Shown: piece after piece, positions 1-11,986 of the stretch
How the letters are laid out: the number at the start of each line of letters is the position of its first letter
Numbering within the stretch: the stretch's first letter is position 1
From: Silene conica
Taxonomy: Eukaryota; Streptophyta; Magnoliopsida; Caryophyllales; Caryophyllaceae
Reading direction: 5' to 3'
Assembly (NCBI GenBank): GCA_029255685.2
Contig: CM055318.2
Span: forward strand, 33,096,001-33,160,000
Length of the DNA: 64,000 bases
Position numbers and translations under genes: made by a program
Notes under the pieces: model-generated
What the model saw: only the letters and a program-made list of their open reading frames with translations
Database searches by the model: none
What the model was told of the DNA's origin: nothing

Positions 1-2
1 AA

Positions 3-1154
3 TTGCCGGATAACTTGAGGGATTTCCTTTTCCGGGGTGATAAGACCCCTAGGTTTCTGAGAAGGGCTGCAAATACTGAATCTTCACCCCCTCCTTTTCC
101 AGAAAGATTCATACCAACCAAGGAACAGGTATCATTTGATAAATTTAAATACGTAATTCGATCATTAAATGTTCAAGTTCCGTTTTTAGAACTAGTTCAA
201 CAGGTTCTTTCGTATCTTAAATTTATGAGACAACTTTTATCAAGAAAGTGGTCTTTAGATAAGGTTGAGTCAGTTGCCCTCACTGAAGAGTCCTCCAGCT
301 TCCTATCACATGTCATTGCCCCTCATAAGCTGGAGGATCCTGGAAGTTTTTCTGTACCTTGCAATATAGGAACTTTCCCTGTAGAAAAGACCATATGCGA
401 CTTAGGAGCTAGTATCAGTGTCATGCCCCTTAGCGTGGCCTTAAAACTTGGAATGACCAATTTTGCATTAACTAGCATGACCGTCCAGATGGCTGACCGT
501 ACATCTATGGAACCCATAGGGGTGTTGGAAAACATCCCTGTGCGCATTGATAGGTTCTTTTTCCCAGTCGATTTCGTAGTTTTGGACATCCCTGAGGATG
601 CCCACATACCTATAATATTAGGGAGACCTTTCCTCCACACTGCGGGAGCCATCATAGATGTAGGCACTGGTACCTTGACCTTCAAAGTAGGAAAACATTC
701 TATTATTTATGGTCTATCCTATAGGAAAAAGGATGCTATGACCCCTATTACTTGTAATGCTATTGTCTCGGAAAAGAAGTATAAGGTCATCACTACTTCT
801 CCTACTTTATTACATACTCCTATACCTGTTTTTACACCTCCGCCCCAGATTGGGAGCAAAATGGAGGATAATTCTATTGTGACTAATGCAGGAATTGGTT
901 TGGGGAAACCCACAATAAAGGAGGTCACGGTGCAAAGAGGAGGACTAGGATTCCTAAGCTACAAGGAGGATGAGGATCCAGGTATTGTGGATGAAGAGGA
1001 CAAGAAAAAGAGAAGAAAAGCTCAAGAGAAGAGTCCGTCGCATATGCTGTGCGACGGAGAGGAGACGTGTTTCGCCATTCAAGCAAACACCATGGAGACT
1101 ACGGCATATTGTCAAAAGCCATGGTCTGAGATATTCCGCATCTTTAGCGGATAG
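3..1154 (+). CDS. Gag-pro polyprotein C-terminal part with retropepsin domain (5' partial)
   Basis: Open to the left edge, so the apparent start at position 3 is not real. The translated 383 residues contain a retroviral-type aspartic protease: the active-site stretch ICDLGASISVMP lies around residues 131-142, and the ILGRPFL flap/fold motif around residue 205. A basic, lysine-rich tail follows (around residues 330-345). In active elements this enzyme cuts the Gag-Pol polyprotein inside the particle. The DLG variant in place of DSG/DTG is common in plant Athila-type elements. The frame ends with a normal stop at 1152-1154 and no RT follows. It is homologous to the protease at 47056-47991. Confidence 0.85.
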   Translation: MPDNLRDFLFRGDKTPRFLRRAANTESSPPPFPERFIPTKEQVSFDKFKYVIRSLNVQVPFLELVQQVLSYLKFMRQLLSRKWSLDKVESVALTEESSSFLSHVIAPHKLEDPGSFSVPCNIGTFPVEKTICDLGASISVMPLSVALKLGMTNFALTSMTVQMADRTSMEPIGVLENIPVRIDRFFFPVDFVVLDIPEDAHIPIILGRPFLHTAGAIIDVGTGTLTFKVGKHSIIYGLSYRKKDAMTPITCNAIVSEKKYKVITTSPTLLHTPIPVFTPPPQIGSKMEDNSIVTNAGIGLGKPTIKEVTVQRGGLGFLSYKEDEDPGIVDEEDKKKRRKAQEKSPSHMLCDGEETCFAIQANTMETTAYCQKPWSEIFRIFSG

Positions 1155-1390
1155 TTGTTTAAATTTTCAGCTTTTAAGACAATTTACTTTTTGTTTGTTG
1201 AGACTTTTTAATTTTGTTTGCTTTCAGTTTTAGAACTTTTCCGTTTTGTTAGCATAGTTAAGACTTTGGACTTGGTTCTGGGATCTCGCGCTTGTTGGGC
1301 GCATATTTGATGATTTTTCAGGTTTAAAGAAGAATGACTTGGTTGAAACAAGTTACCCCCGAGGAAAAGAAGGCCGCTGTGCAGCAGAGG

Positions 1391-1495
1391 GGTCGACCGA
1401 CTAGAAACTTGGGTCGGCCGACCTGATCCCTGCATTCCTGGAATTCCTGTAGTCCGTAGGAAGGTCGGTCGACCAGAGATATGGGTCGGTCGACC
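1391..1495. repeat. TCGRYCGA site array 1 (4 sites)
   Basis: Four 12-bp sites start at 1391, 1412, 1463 and 1484: GGTCGACCGACT, GGTCGGCCGACC, and two copies of GGTCGGTCGACC. Pair spacing is 21 bp in both pairs. The last two are the reverse complement of the first type, so the cluster could also fold as an inverted pair. Confidence 0.9.
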
Positions 1496-2514
1496 TCCCC
1501 GTCCGTCACAGCCTGTTCGTTTCTTCCTCGGGAATCGTGCAACCATCTTGGGTACTTGAGTGGCACTGCTGGCCACCAAAACCTCCCAGCTTACGCTGGT
1601 TTGGGGAGGTCTTTCTCATGCGCTTAATAATCCAGTGAGTTCTTTCCAATTTTCCTTGGTTTTGTTTTCCTTGCATCTTTCCTTTAAATTTATAAAACCT
1701 TTACTTAGGCTAATGCACAATGGGGACATTGTGCGGGTTGGTTTGGGAAATGGTTTAGTCACATGCATTGTTCCATTGCATTTTATCACACGTTTATTGC
1801 ATTTCTGTATTGCATCGTTCTTTTCTTTATTTTCCTATACAAAAAATCCAAAAAAATAGAAAAATTTCAAAAATTCCAAAAACATGCACGTTTATTTTAG
1901 CATATAGGTCGAGTCGGAACGAGAGTATTTCAAGGATGATCTTTGCTATCTTACATGTTTATGCCTTTGCCTTGCCTTGTCAACTTGTTTTAGTATGGGA
2001 GTCTTTTGCATATCTACGAGTTTTTGTCAATTTGTATATCTTGAGACTTGACTTATACCTTGGCAACCTACTATACATTCTAAGTTTTAGAGCCTTATTC
2101 CTGGTTTCATTCTTAAACCAGTTGTTTAAGACGTGAGTAGTACTCCCCTTGGAACATGTTACATCAATATGCATAAACATGAACTTGAATTGCTATATAC
2201 TTGTTTTACTATCTCGTTTTGTGAGTTTTGATACGTGCATTTGAGATCCCTTTTCTCGTATCAACCCATAAGCTTCACATAGCCAAAATTGCCTTTTTAT
2301 TCCCCCAAAACTACATCCCATACTCAGCCTACCCTTCCAAGCTAGTATTTGTGGTCTTTGGTTTAATTTTGAGGCATCTTGGTTTGTATGCTATCTTGAG
2401 CAAAAAGAGAAAAGAAAGAAAGAAAAAGCAAGAAAAGAGAAAGAACAGAAAAATTCAGAAAAATAAAGAAAGAAAGAAAAGAAAAACGAAAAAAGTCAAA
2501 GCGTACAGGAAAGA

Positions 2515-2547
2515 GGTCGACCGACCACCTTCATAGGTCGGCCGACC
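2515..2547. repeat. TCGRYCGA site array 2 (2 sites)
   Basis: GGTCGACCGACC at 2515 and GGTCGGCCGACC at 2536, 21 bp apart, right after a purine-rich tract. Confidence 0.9.
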
Positions 2548-3191
2548 ACCTGACAGCATCAGAGTTTCAAAAAAAATACGTTCTGAAATCCCTTTCTTTT
2601 ATTTGTTATCACTCCCGTACTTCATTCAAAATATTTGGGAGTCTTTTCTTATACAATGTGAGAGCTGTGCTACAAAAAGAGCACTTTCTTAATATCAAAA
2701 AGTTGTGAAATATGTTGTTGGGAACCGGTTTTACTAGCTTGGCTACTAACCCCACAGATCCAAAAACATCTTAACCACTTTTTACCTTTTACCTCACATA
2801 TCTTTCATTACCCCAATTGCATGTATCTGAGTCACTTGATGAGTATGTTTATACATAGTTGTAGAATTCTTGTTCATGTTAGATTGCAGGCCATGTTTCC
2901 ATGGGTCGCAGTTAGGTGAGTGTCTTTACAAATATACTTCTTCCTATCTTTTACATATATTCACCCTTCGCTTCATGAGTGTCTCGAGCGTACCGCGAGA
3001 GTCCATGGTATAAAGTCTCTATAGTCTCCAGTTTTGCCAGATTGACAACACCATCACTCGTTTGCATGATCTAAATACTTTCTCATTTTGTACTTGGCAT
3101 TGGTTTAGGCTTACATGTAAATTTCGCTTTGAGATTGAAATCGTTCCATTATTTAAGATCGAGTCTAATTCTTGCTTGAGGGCAAGCAAGG

Positions 3192-3207
3192 TTTGGTTTG
3201 GGGAAAT
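3192..3207 (+). other. Polypurine tract of element 1
   Basis: GGTTTGGGGAAAT directly precedes the TGATGCGTG start of the 3' LTR. This is the expected site for plus-strand priming during reverse transcription. Confidence 0.75.
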
Positions 3208-3480
3208 TGATGCGTGCCTATTTTATGATGTTTTACATCCTTTTTTACACGCATTTGGTCGCTCATTTACTATGTTTTAGCCTTTATTTCCCAATAATTG
3301 TCTACTTTCGTATTTTTATGCTCTTTTGCAGATTTATGCGGAAAAGAGACGGTTTTATACCAAATTTATGCCCTCAGGATTTTTCATAGCCAAGGAACGA
3401 AAGGAAAGTCGACTCAAAGCATTGACCAAGTACCATGAAGTCAAACCGAAGACAAAACAAAGCAATCCTACAGGAAAACA

Positions 3481-3592
3481 GGTCGACCGACCTACTACTT
3501 TGGTCGGCCGACCACGCCCCTGTTATGGAAAGTCCAGAATCCACAGAAGCCCGTGAATAGGTCGACCGACCCACATAGTAGGTCGACCGACT
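3481..3592. repeat. TCGRYCGA site array 3 (4 sites, LTR upstream region)
   Basis: Sites start at 3481 (GGTCGACCGACC), 3502 (GGTCGGCCGACC), 3560 (GGTCGACCGACC) and 3581 (GGTCGACCGACT). Both pairs are spaced 21 bp. The array lies roughly 70-180 bp before the probable core promoter of the LTR. Confidence 0.9.
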
Positions 3593-4137
3593 TCCGCGCA
3601 GACCCTGAAGCTTTCCGAAGCCCATTAACGTGTTAGAGTCTTAAGGAAACTCCTAAATTCCGCCTACTTAAGCAAATTAGAGGATTAGGGTTTTGGATCT
3701 TTTTATCATCGAGTTCCAAATTCAGAGATTCATCTATTATCATTCAGTTTCTAATCTAGTTTTCTATCATAGAATTACAATTCAGTTTTAGTTTTAATCT
3801 TTCAATAATCATCAAACACTTTTAGTTTGTTCTTCGATCTTTCAAGCATTCATCAATAAAGTTTGTTCCTTTTCTGCCTCAATCATATTTCCGGTAATTC
3901 TTCTCTTAAATTTATGCTTCATTGTTATTAGTTTAGAACTATTGTATTCGGTTAAGATAGAATCCAAAGCTTTATTGTTGATTGCATGTTTAGATTGATA
4001 TTCATTATAATTTCCATGTTTATTCCTATTCCCATTGTTGTTTTAGTAATCATGAGTAGCTAATTTCATATGTTAGGATGTAGGGGATGAATATGCGTAG
4101 GTAGTATAGGTTCCGAGACCGACTGTAGCAGAGCCGT

Positions 4138-4211
4138 GGTCGGCCGACCTATATAATGGGTCGGTCGACCGAGGCGGTGGTCGGCCGACTGGGCTAGCTG
4201 GTCGGTCGACC
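4138..4211. repeat. TCGRYCGA site array 4 (4 sites)
   Basis: Sites start at 4138, 4159, 4179 and 4200, alternating GGTCGGCCGACY and GGTCGGTCGACC. Spacings are 21, 20 and 21 bp. The orientation is opposite to array 3, so arrays 3 and 4 could pair across the LTR transcript. Confidence 0.9.
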
Positions 4212-4806
4212 CACTCGCGTTCGTATTCTGTTCCGTTTTAATTCGTAGACTATAATAACCTACAATGAGACTGAAAGGAGACTTGTAGGATGTTAGTAAT
4301 GACCTACCCAAGATTGAAAGATACGGGAAGGGCATTGGTTTACACTTTAAGATGGCTAGGTTACTCAAGACTGAAAGGTATGTGACCTAGGATTTAGGAA
4401 TCACCCTTATTGTTGACACCCAATAATTGTGAGACCTAGGAACTAATAGCAAAGGCCTAAAAGAGCTATTAGGTACCATAGACCGAAAGGATATGTTAAA
4501 CCCTTTACGCGACTGCATTACATGTTGGCCTTAGGATTTATATTACCTTAGCTATTTATTACCCAATCATCCTAGCATCTCTTTTATTATAAGTTTTATT
4601 ATCATCTTTTTATTCTTGCTTTATTTTTATCTTTGTTTCTATACTTAGTAACAACCATTAAAACCCCCCAAAACTGTTACCCTAAAACATTAACATCAAA
4701 CAATAAACATTCCCCACCTCTCTGTGGTTCGACCCTGACTTTCACTATCTATTGTTAAAGTTAGGAATTATAAATTTTATCTTTAGTACCCTCAACGATG
4801 GGCATC

Positions 4807-5032
4807 ACAGGGCATGAAAAATAGCACACAAAATCGTTCTAAACAAACCCGGATAATGTTCAAAGCAGTAGCGGAATACAAAGTTCGAAACAACCCTATT
4901 TTGATGTCTTTTCGGGCCCATATTCGCTCCAGTAATATGAAATTGTGGGTCGCCTATGATTATTATCAAATTAAAAAGTCTTAGAGAATAAGTAATTTAA
5001 TATTGTGAAGAAATATTGTTGACAGTAAAGAT
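4807..5032. repeat. Direct repeat copy A (226 bp)
   Basis: Nearly identical to 11002-11230. The left edge is cut by the end of element 1, so more of this copy probably lies left of that element, outside the window. I do not recognise the family. Confidence 0.8.
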
Positions 5033-7398
5033 TTGAACAACCCTGGCAATGGGGTGGACAATTCCTATCGGACTACTCCCTTCGACTAGCCACAACCTAA
5101 CATAGCCCTAAACAAACCCATTTGACACCAGTTACGAAAAGTCGTAGAGAATGAATCAAAGCTATACCAAAACTGTGCCATCTTGGGCGAGTAGTCTTTA
5201 TGACTCATAAGAATACTATAACAGCTCTTGCCACGACCGGGCTATTATAAAATTTCCAGAACTCTATAAGCGGTCACTTGCCTGACAGATTGTCTTCCAC
5301 AGTCCGCCTATGTGATCGACTAGTCATCCCACATGACTCTATGGCATTTGAACTTGCCATCAATCGCCTCATACTCTAGTCGCTTCGAGATGTCACCTCA
5401 TACAAGCGACTAGGGGGCCATACTAAGTTAATCCAGTTCACTTTATGGGGTTGAAATTGTCTCTTACAATCCATTTGGATGTGACAAAGTATCTATAATT
5501 GGTGAGTTAATAATAACTCAAACGATAAGAGCGATTGTCATGTATGAACAGTCAATACGATATTACTGTTCCATACTTTACAATCTTTGATGCACATTCA
5601 TCAATTTGTATTAGTGGTTTGAATTTGTGAATACACCATTTATTCACATCTTCCAAAACCTACAAATTTCAGTTTCCTTCCGACTCATATTATCTCGTAT
5701 AATATGATCTTATTTGAGTACATGTCAAGAACTCATACTAGACTTTGAGTTTCTTTCCCTGAAAGAAACTCCCACTGTTATCTTATAACTCGTGATGTGT
5801 TGGTATGTCAGAGAGATCAACTTATCGCTCTTAAGTACCCAGTCACATTTGTACTAAAATTTATTTTTGTAGTTGTCTTGATTTGATTGCTAGTTCTCCT
5901 CGAGAACTCATCATTTTCAAACATCTTGGCATGTTCATCAAAAGTTGTATGAATCACCATGTCCATATCTAGGTGATTCTATATTCATCAATATGAATGA
6001 TCTATCCAACCCTTTTGATCTTTAATAGGCGGCGTTTCATTATCAATATAATAAACTCCCCTATGAAACTCCCTTATGAAGCTCCAACATCCTATGATGT
6101 TCCAACATTTTTATTCATCTAGAATTGAAAACCTTTCGTTCTTTACATTTAAAGAATCACCATTCTCTCTCAATGGTAGGTTCAATTCTCTAATATTTAT
6201 TGCTCCCACTAAAACTTGTATCACTATCTATATAGTGATTAGCTCTCACTCAATCAACATCTTTTCTTATGAACCTTTCATTTCTCGTCCTCGTTTCCTC
6301 GAAAGGGAACAAGACATGATATCTCCTTTATAATCCTTTAGAATTAGAAACACTACCATCGAGGAAACAGAAGATGATTTCTCCTCTATTATCTTATAAA
6401 TTAAGAAACGTTATTATCAAGGAAACGTTTTCCTTCCGACTTCTCGCACGGTTTCTTTTATCCTCTCTAAGAACCATTGACATAAAGAACATTTTCTTTT
6501 GTGTCCTCGCGTAGTTTCTTCTGTGTCCTCGCGTAGTTTCTTCTATCCATTCCAAATTAGGGTTCTTCTCAAGGGCCCCATATAGGATTCTTCTCTAAGA
6601 TCCCATATTTAGTTTGTGGGTTAAAAATTTCTCTCACGCTATCCTTTAAAATAACATTTATTCTTACAAGGATTGCATTTTCGCCCACAAACTATGTGTT
6701 GGATAGTTAAGTATTATAAAGATTGAGATATTAATTCTCATTTTTACTTAAAATGTTTATCGTATAAAGAATTAATTAACTCACATCCGAGTTTCGATAA
6801 AAGATGTTTATATCTTACATCTCGTATGTAAGTTTTATTGAGTGAAGTCATTAAGGCGTAATTCTCTTTAAACAAATCAAACACTTTTGATTTTTAATAT
6901 TTGATCTTATCATTCAAATGTACAATGAACAATTCAAGGTACTTATTTAGTTATCTATTAAGATCATATCAACTCATGTTATAAGGTACACAATGCAATT
7001 TTAGAAATCAACGATTTGATTAAGAACAAAAGGAGTGACTTGGGTTGAAAGTCAGGTCACCAATATTCAATATTACAACCATTGTTTGAAAATTAAATCC
7101 TTGTCATACAAGAAAAAAAACAATGTTCTTAAAATTGAAATGCATAAATGAAAGAAGACATTAATTAAAATTAGAGCCAAGCTCTTTATGTCTTCAATCT
7201 CTGGATGCTACCATAGCAATCCATGTAAGGAACTTCAAGCTTCCTTTTCTTTGCCCTTGTCTTTGGAATGTGCCCCTTTAAAACAATTAAAAAGGGCGAT
7301 AGTCAACAACTTGTATCAACATACAAAAGTTGATAAATAACATGAATTTAAATGAGAATTATTATCTACTGCTAAAACCTTTCCATTTTTGAGGTCGG
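5033..7398. other. No gene seen; decayed repeat sequence
   Basis: AT-rich, with stop codons in all frames. The only local structure noted is a 22-bp tandem duplication at about 6500-6542. It lies on the 3' side of the minus-strand Copia gag relic and is probably its old 3' region. Confidence 0.4.
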
Positions 7399-8219
7399 TT
7401 AAGTATTTAGGGCAATTTCGCTTCCAATGACCCGCCTTTGTGCAATAATGGCACCTTTCGAAAAGGTCTTCTCTTTTGAAGGTTTGGTTTTGGAGGCCTT
7501 GTTGCCCTTTCCTTTGAAAGCACTCCTCTTAAATCTCCGATTTCCCTTCTTCTCAATGTTAAGCACGTCCTTCGTGGAACTCTCATTAAGTCCCATGTCC
7601 CTTTCCGCTTGGACGAGCATCTTATGCAATTCGTCCAAGGAGGTTTCTTGATTTCGCATGTTAAAGTTCACCCGGAATTGTGCATACGATTTCACTTTGT
7701 TAAGGGAGTGAAGAACTCGATCTATAATGAGTGAGTCGGGAACATCCACTCCTTGCACGTTAAGGGTTTCAGCAAACTCAACCAACTTGAGTACGTGAGG
7801 GCTAACCTTTTACCCTTCCTTCAAACTGATATCGAAGAAGGCGGAGGCCGCCTTATATTGAATTATCCTTGGAGTTTCGAAAACATTGTCGCAAGCTTGG
7901 TATAAATCTCGTATGATGTGTTAAGCTTAATCATACTCCTTTGGAGATCCGGCTCCATGGAGAAGATAAGCACGTTCTTGAGAGCGGAGGACTCTTTCAT
8001 ATAGGCCTCATAGGCCTCATGAGTCGCAGCCGAGGAGCGAGCGGTTGGAGCGGGAGGAGCGGCTTCAGAAAGGTAACGAGTCTTATCGTCACCTTCCGCG
8101 ACCAAAAGCAATTGCGTGTCCCAATCCTTAAAATTGGCGCCATACTTGTCAAGCTTGCAACGATCCATGAAGGATTGAAGCCATGATACGTTAGTGAGAG
8201 GTGGAGCGTTTGCGGCCAT
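7399..8219 (-). pseudogene. Copia-type retrotransposon gag, frameshifted relic
   Basis: Minus strand, start codon at 8217-8219. The first block (8219-7863, 118 residues) begins MAANAPPLTNVSWL and has the W..D..L..L-type N-terminal fold of Copia gag (UBN2-like). The second block (7785-7399) continues with VDVPDSLIIDRVLHSL. A zinc knuckle of the form CX2CX4HX4C (CHYCTKAGHWKRNC) can be read at 7457-7415 in a third frame. Two frame changes therefore break the gene. No protease, integrase or RT follows on either side, so this was a gag-only or internally deleted element. Confidence 0.75.
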
Positions 8220-10149
8220 TGATGATTGTTTGAAAGTAAACTACAAATAAAACGAAGGAATTAAAAACAATTATCGTTTATAAAACTTGTAAACATTTAA
8301 ACAAGTTGAACATTTACTTAATGATCTCTTACCCAATTAAGTAAACGATTCCGAGATCCAAATCCATATTAACTCGGGCACGGTGTAGCCGATTGATCCC
8401 TTGTTAATATAATTCGGTAGATTAACCTTTAATCGATTCTACAGTAGAACTCTCGGTCGGCAATTTACTTTAAATTATCTTTAGCCCGAACTTATTGCAA
8501 CTACGGTTACGAATATTTTTAATGAGATCGACCAAATTTCAAGGTGTAATCATATTACCCCACTTACCCAACGTAATAAGTTTAGCACGCACCCCGGTGT
8601 AGCCGAGCCCACTTCCTTATGAAGAAGGGAGTCATGGGTTTTTACTCTTTGGTAAGGCTAAGTCTCAATATTTGAATACGTAAGAGATCTAGTCAATTGA
8701 TTATCTATCTCCTTTAAGTGAACTAAGTCGGTGAATTATCGATAAATTTAATTGACACGTTCGATTTACTCGATTAACATGCATGACATGATATGACGAT
8801 TTGGCTATGCATGCAAACATATAAAGCATAAATAAAAGCATAAGAGAATCCTAGTATGGCCTTCCTTAAATAGAAAAGTAATGTAAAATACAAATTCAGA
8901 AACCAACTTCTTGGTCCCTTGAACTTCACACGAGGCACGCATCCCAAGGCAAACACCGTCTTGGTCGGAACTCCTTTCCGAAAGGCATCGTCTTCAAGGG
9001 CTCCGGATTACAATAATTACAACTTTTCTATCAACTTTATACATTATAAAATAGAATAAAACAATAAATAAAGTGATACGAGATAACATTAATTACATCC
9101 GAATCAATAACCCCTTACATTACGGGAATTACCGATTAAAACTATGGCCATACTAACCCCTTAAAATTGTATTTTGTTCTAATCTTATTAGAATACTAAC
9201 TTAACACTATAACAATTATAGTAGTTTAGAGTATTAATATTATCAAATAATATTTAGAGAGGATTTTCTTTCAATTTCTCACACTAGAGATTTTTCAATG
9301 TTATAATGAATCAATGAGATGTGTGAACATTTCACATTTTGATGGGTGTAGGTGGATGAGCCGTGAGCGTCACATAGGGAAGCTAAAATGGAGCCTTTTG
9401 CCTTACCCATGCACATAGGGCGGCTCAAGGTGTTATTCACAAGGAACATATTTAGTGATTGTGTTTTTATGTCCTTAAAACATAAAACACATCTTTAATG
9501 ATCATCATTAAAACCGGCACCATCACATTATAAAATGGACTTCCATTTTATAATTGTCATTTTGTACAACTGTAAGTTCATGTGTGATATGTAACATGTC
9601 ACAACATAAAAATAATTGTTTTAATTTAAAAATGCATATTTATCAAATAAATATCATTTATAAATTAAATAAATCATATTTAACAATTTGACTAGTAATT
9701 CATAATTACTTATGTATAAAATGGTCATTTTAATAATCGTCAATACGATGTACAACATTTGTAATAATAATCAACCCGATTCATTCTAATTTCGACGTTT
9801 CATAAACATCGATTAATATTTGACAATTGACACGTTTCAATTTCAAACATATATCTTACATTAAGATTTAACCTCTGATTTCTCGATATTCAATTTTAAG
9901 GAATTTGATCAACTCGTATCAATATACATTCGATCAGTTTATCAATTAAGGTAATTTTCTTATAGGTGTGACCTAAAGGGATCAACTGACCACCACCGTC
10001 ATACGACAATAATGTCAAACTCTAGCTAGCCAATCATTACCGATTAATGTTGGTCAGTTGACTATATCATTTCGAATCATTCCTTGCGTATTCTCGTCAT
10101 GAGATTTAATTATGTGATCGCACTATTGTTGAGGACACATTTCCCAACA
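8220..10149 (-). mobile_element. Leader and 5' LTR region of the Copia gag relic
   Basis: Read on the minus strand, TGTTGGGAAATGTGTCCTC starts at 10149 and has the look of a Copia LTR start. The LTR and untranslated leader would run from there to the gag start at 8219. I could not locate the inner LTR end or a primer-binding site, and no matching 3' LTR copy was found to the left. Confidence 0.45.
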
Positions 10150-11001
10150 TATTTTATCCCCAAAGAGCTGCCATGGAAGGATAAAACGGTTTTGAAACCG
10201 AGTGCATCATTGTTGCGGTTTGGACCATTTTTGAAAAGTGTCGTTTTCAACCTTCCTCTTTTGCACAAACAAGTTTGAAAGCTCTTCTGGCAGCAGAAAT
10301 ACTCTTCATACGGTCCCAATGAGGGTTTGTTGGCTGCTCATTTGTCCATAATTATGGGGATTGTTCCAAGGAGGATTAGTCCATGCTTTGAGCTTTATGT
10401 CGCTTTCAGTTGTGTTTTTCAGAATTGCAAGACTCTAGAATATGCTATCTTTTTGTGTCTTATTAGAAGACTAATTAAGGGACAAGAGGACCACTTTAGA
10501 AGCAAACAAAAGAGGAGAACAAGACCATATTCCAGCTGTTACTTTTGGCTGTCCTTAGCAAGCCATTTTTGCTCTTCTTTTAAACATTTCAGCTTGTACT
10601 TTTTTCCTATTTATCTTTTGATTATGGCCCTAGGATTGGATGTTAGATGTAAGGCCAAGATGCAAACTTGAGTCTCTATTTAAAGAGCTTATTTCCTTTG
10701 TAACAAATCAGAGTTGTTGAATGAAAAATTGAAGTGTTAAACACTACAAAACCGAGAGTTGAAGGCCTCAAATGACTCCTCTAAAAAACCTCTTCTTGCT
10801 TAGTGCGGAAAACCTCTAATTACTTGTGTTTGAGGAGGAATTAGTTCATGTTTCGTGATCTTAAACAAAATTTCGAGACTTGAGCTTGCTTCGTTATCTC
10901 GCCCAAGTCATATCCTAGGCTTAAAACATGCTTCGTTATCTTGTTTTAACTCATATCCCTTTTTCTTTCTTGATGTTTGTCTTTTAATGTCTCATCCAAA
11001 A
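10150..11001 (+). other. LTR-like segment, no gene
   Basis: Plus-strand promoter-like features: CTATTTAAAG at about 10678 followed by an A-rich AATGAAAAAT near 10720. It then runs into direct repeat copy B. It might be an LTR remnant of the same family as the repeat. No open frame looks real. Confidence 0.3.
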
Positions 11002-11230
11002 ACAGGGCATGAAAAATAGCACACAAAATCGTTCTAAACAAACCCGGAAACTGTTCAAAACGGTAGCAGAATACAAAGTTCGAAACAACCCTATTTTGAT
11101 GTCTTTTTCAGGCCCATATTCGCTCCAGTAATATGAAATTGTGGGTCGCCTATGACTATTATCAAATTAAAAAATCTTAGAGAATAAGTAGTTTAATATT
11201 ATGAAGAAAAATATTGTTGACAGTAAAGAT
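11002..11230. repeat. Direct repeat copy B (229 bp)
   Basis: Aligns to 4807-5032 with a handful of substitutions and small gaps; both start ACAGGGCATGAAAAATAGC and end TTGACAGTAAAGAT. Confidence 0.8.
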
Positions 11231-11318
11231 CTTTGACAAATTTTATATTGTTGAAGTGGTCGATTATATTTTCATTGGATGGTAACTCCAAAATATTTCA
11301 GAGTTCATTTAAAACATA

Positions 11319-11352
11319 CTAGTTGTTGTACGGCACGCTTCGCGCGCCGTAC
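11319..11352 (-). mobile_element. Helitron 3' terminus (minus strand)
   Basis: On the minus strand an 11-bp stem (GTACGGCGCGC, loop GAA, GCGTGCCGTAC) is followed by AACAA and then CTAG, with a T next. This is the hairpin plus CTRR-T end of plant Helitrons. The element body extends rightward; its 5' TC end was not located. Confidence 0.65.
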
Positions 11353-11986
11353 CTCAAGTTAGTTTCACCCGTCTATTGAAATTTGTATCAGTTCATATAT
11401 TTCATATTGTTGTCTATTGGCTCTACTTGACTATCTCAACGCCGATAATTACGAATGTTGTCTATAACATTAAAGTGGCATAAGTTTTACCATTAATGGA
11501 AAATAGAGGAAGGGCTAAGAAAGTACTACGTATATAGCAATACTTTGGCTCTGTTGAAGTTTTTCATTGGGTTAGAAATTAGCTTGTATGTAATATTTGA
11601 AGGTCTTCCCTAATAACTCCTTACAAATGAACTAAGTTTATGACAATTATTTGCAAGCGAGCCATAATATCTGGCGACAGACGTGAATAGTAGACAGAAT
11701 GCTATTAAGGCCTTATTGGTGTATTAGTTGAGGAAGAAACTTAAGCTGATGGTTTAACAAAGCAAGCCCGCCAATACCCATGTAGAACTCTACATGTTAA
11801 CTCAAATCACCTAATTACCTTCTCTAATTGTAAGATGTAATCATACTTGGTCAGCTGACGTGATTAGTCTTTAAATTCCAAAGTTATTGCTTTCGCCGCA
11901 AGTGATCTCAATGCTTAACAAATACTCCATATCACATGTAAGGCATTAGCTACCTTAAGGCCATGTTTTTTCTGGCTTATTTTCAG
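11353..11986. other. No gene seen; probable Helitron body
   Basis: No coding sequence. By orientation this should be part of the Helitron that ends at 11319. Confidence 0.3.

Larger units (their letters stand above)
1155..3207 (+). other. Non-coding internal region of element 1
   Basis: No convincing coding sequence. It contains two arrays of TCGRYCGA sites (1391-1495 and 2515-2547), two polypurine-like G tracts (around 1598 and 1735), an A-rich run near 1850, and a long purine-rich stretch (about 2400-2492) just before the second array. The 1590-1860 part resembles the sequence after the protease in element 2 (48410-48670): a TGGTTTGGGG tract, a GGGGACATTGTG-like stretch, then an AAAAAATCCAAAAA run. 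The two families therefore share this layout. Confidence 0.6.
1..4807 (+). mobile_element. Athila-like Gypsy retrotransposon, 3' part (element 1)
   Basis: Left-truncated by the window edge. It holds a gag-pro reading frame end, about 2 kb of non-coding internal sequence, a polypurine tract and a complete-looking 3' LTR ending in CA at 4807. No reverse transcriptase, RNase H or integrase is encoded between the protease and the LTR, so this copy is non-autonomous. Protease type and layout match element 2 at 43729, whose primer-binding site is Athila-like; the lineage call is by that comparison. A 5-bp target duplication would begin at 4808 but its partner is outside the window. Confidence 0.8.
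3208..4807 (+). repeat. 3' LTR of element 1 (about 1.6 kb)
   Basis: Begins TGATGCGTG immediately after the polypurine tract and ends GGGCATCA at 4807. It contains array 3 (3481-3592), a possible core promoter around 3660 (TACTTAAG, no classical TATA), and array 4 (4138-4211). The end resembles that of element 2: a CTCTGTGGTTCGA stretch about 90 bp before the terminus parallels CCCTGTGGATTCGA at 45055. The 5' LTR lies outside the window, so the boundaries rest on these marks alone. Confidence 0.75.

Noticed and set aside
323..685. 120-codon minus-strand ORF
   Set aside because: Shadow of the retropepsin frame on the opposite strand.
1560..2536. ORFs of 99-122 codons after the element 1 protease
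   Set aside because: Hydrophobic, low-complexity translations of T-rich and purine-rich DNA, without domains or conservation with element 2.
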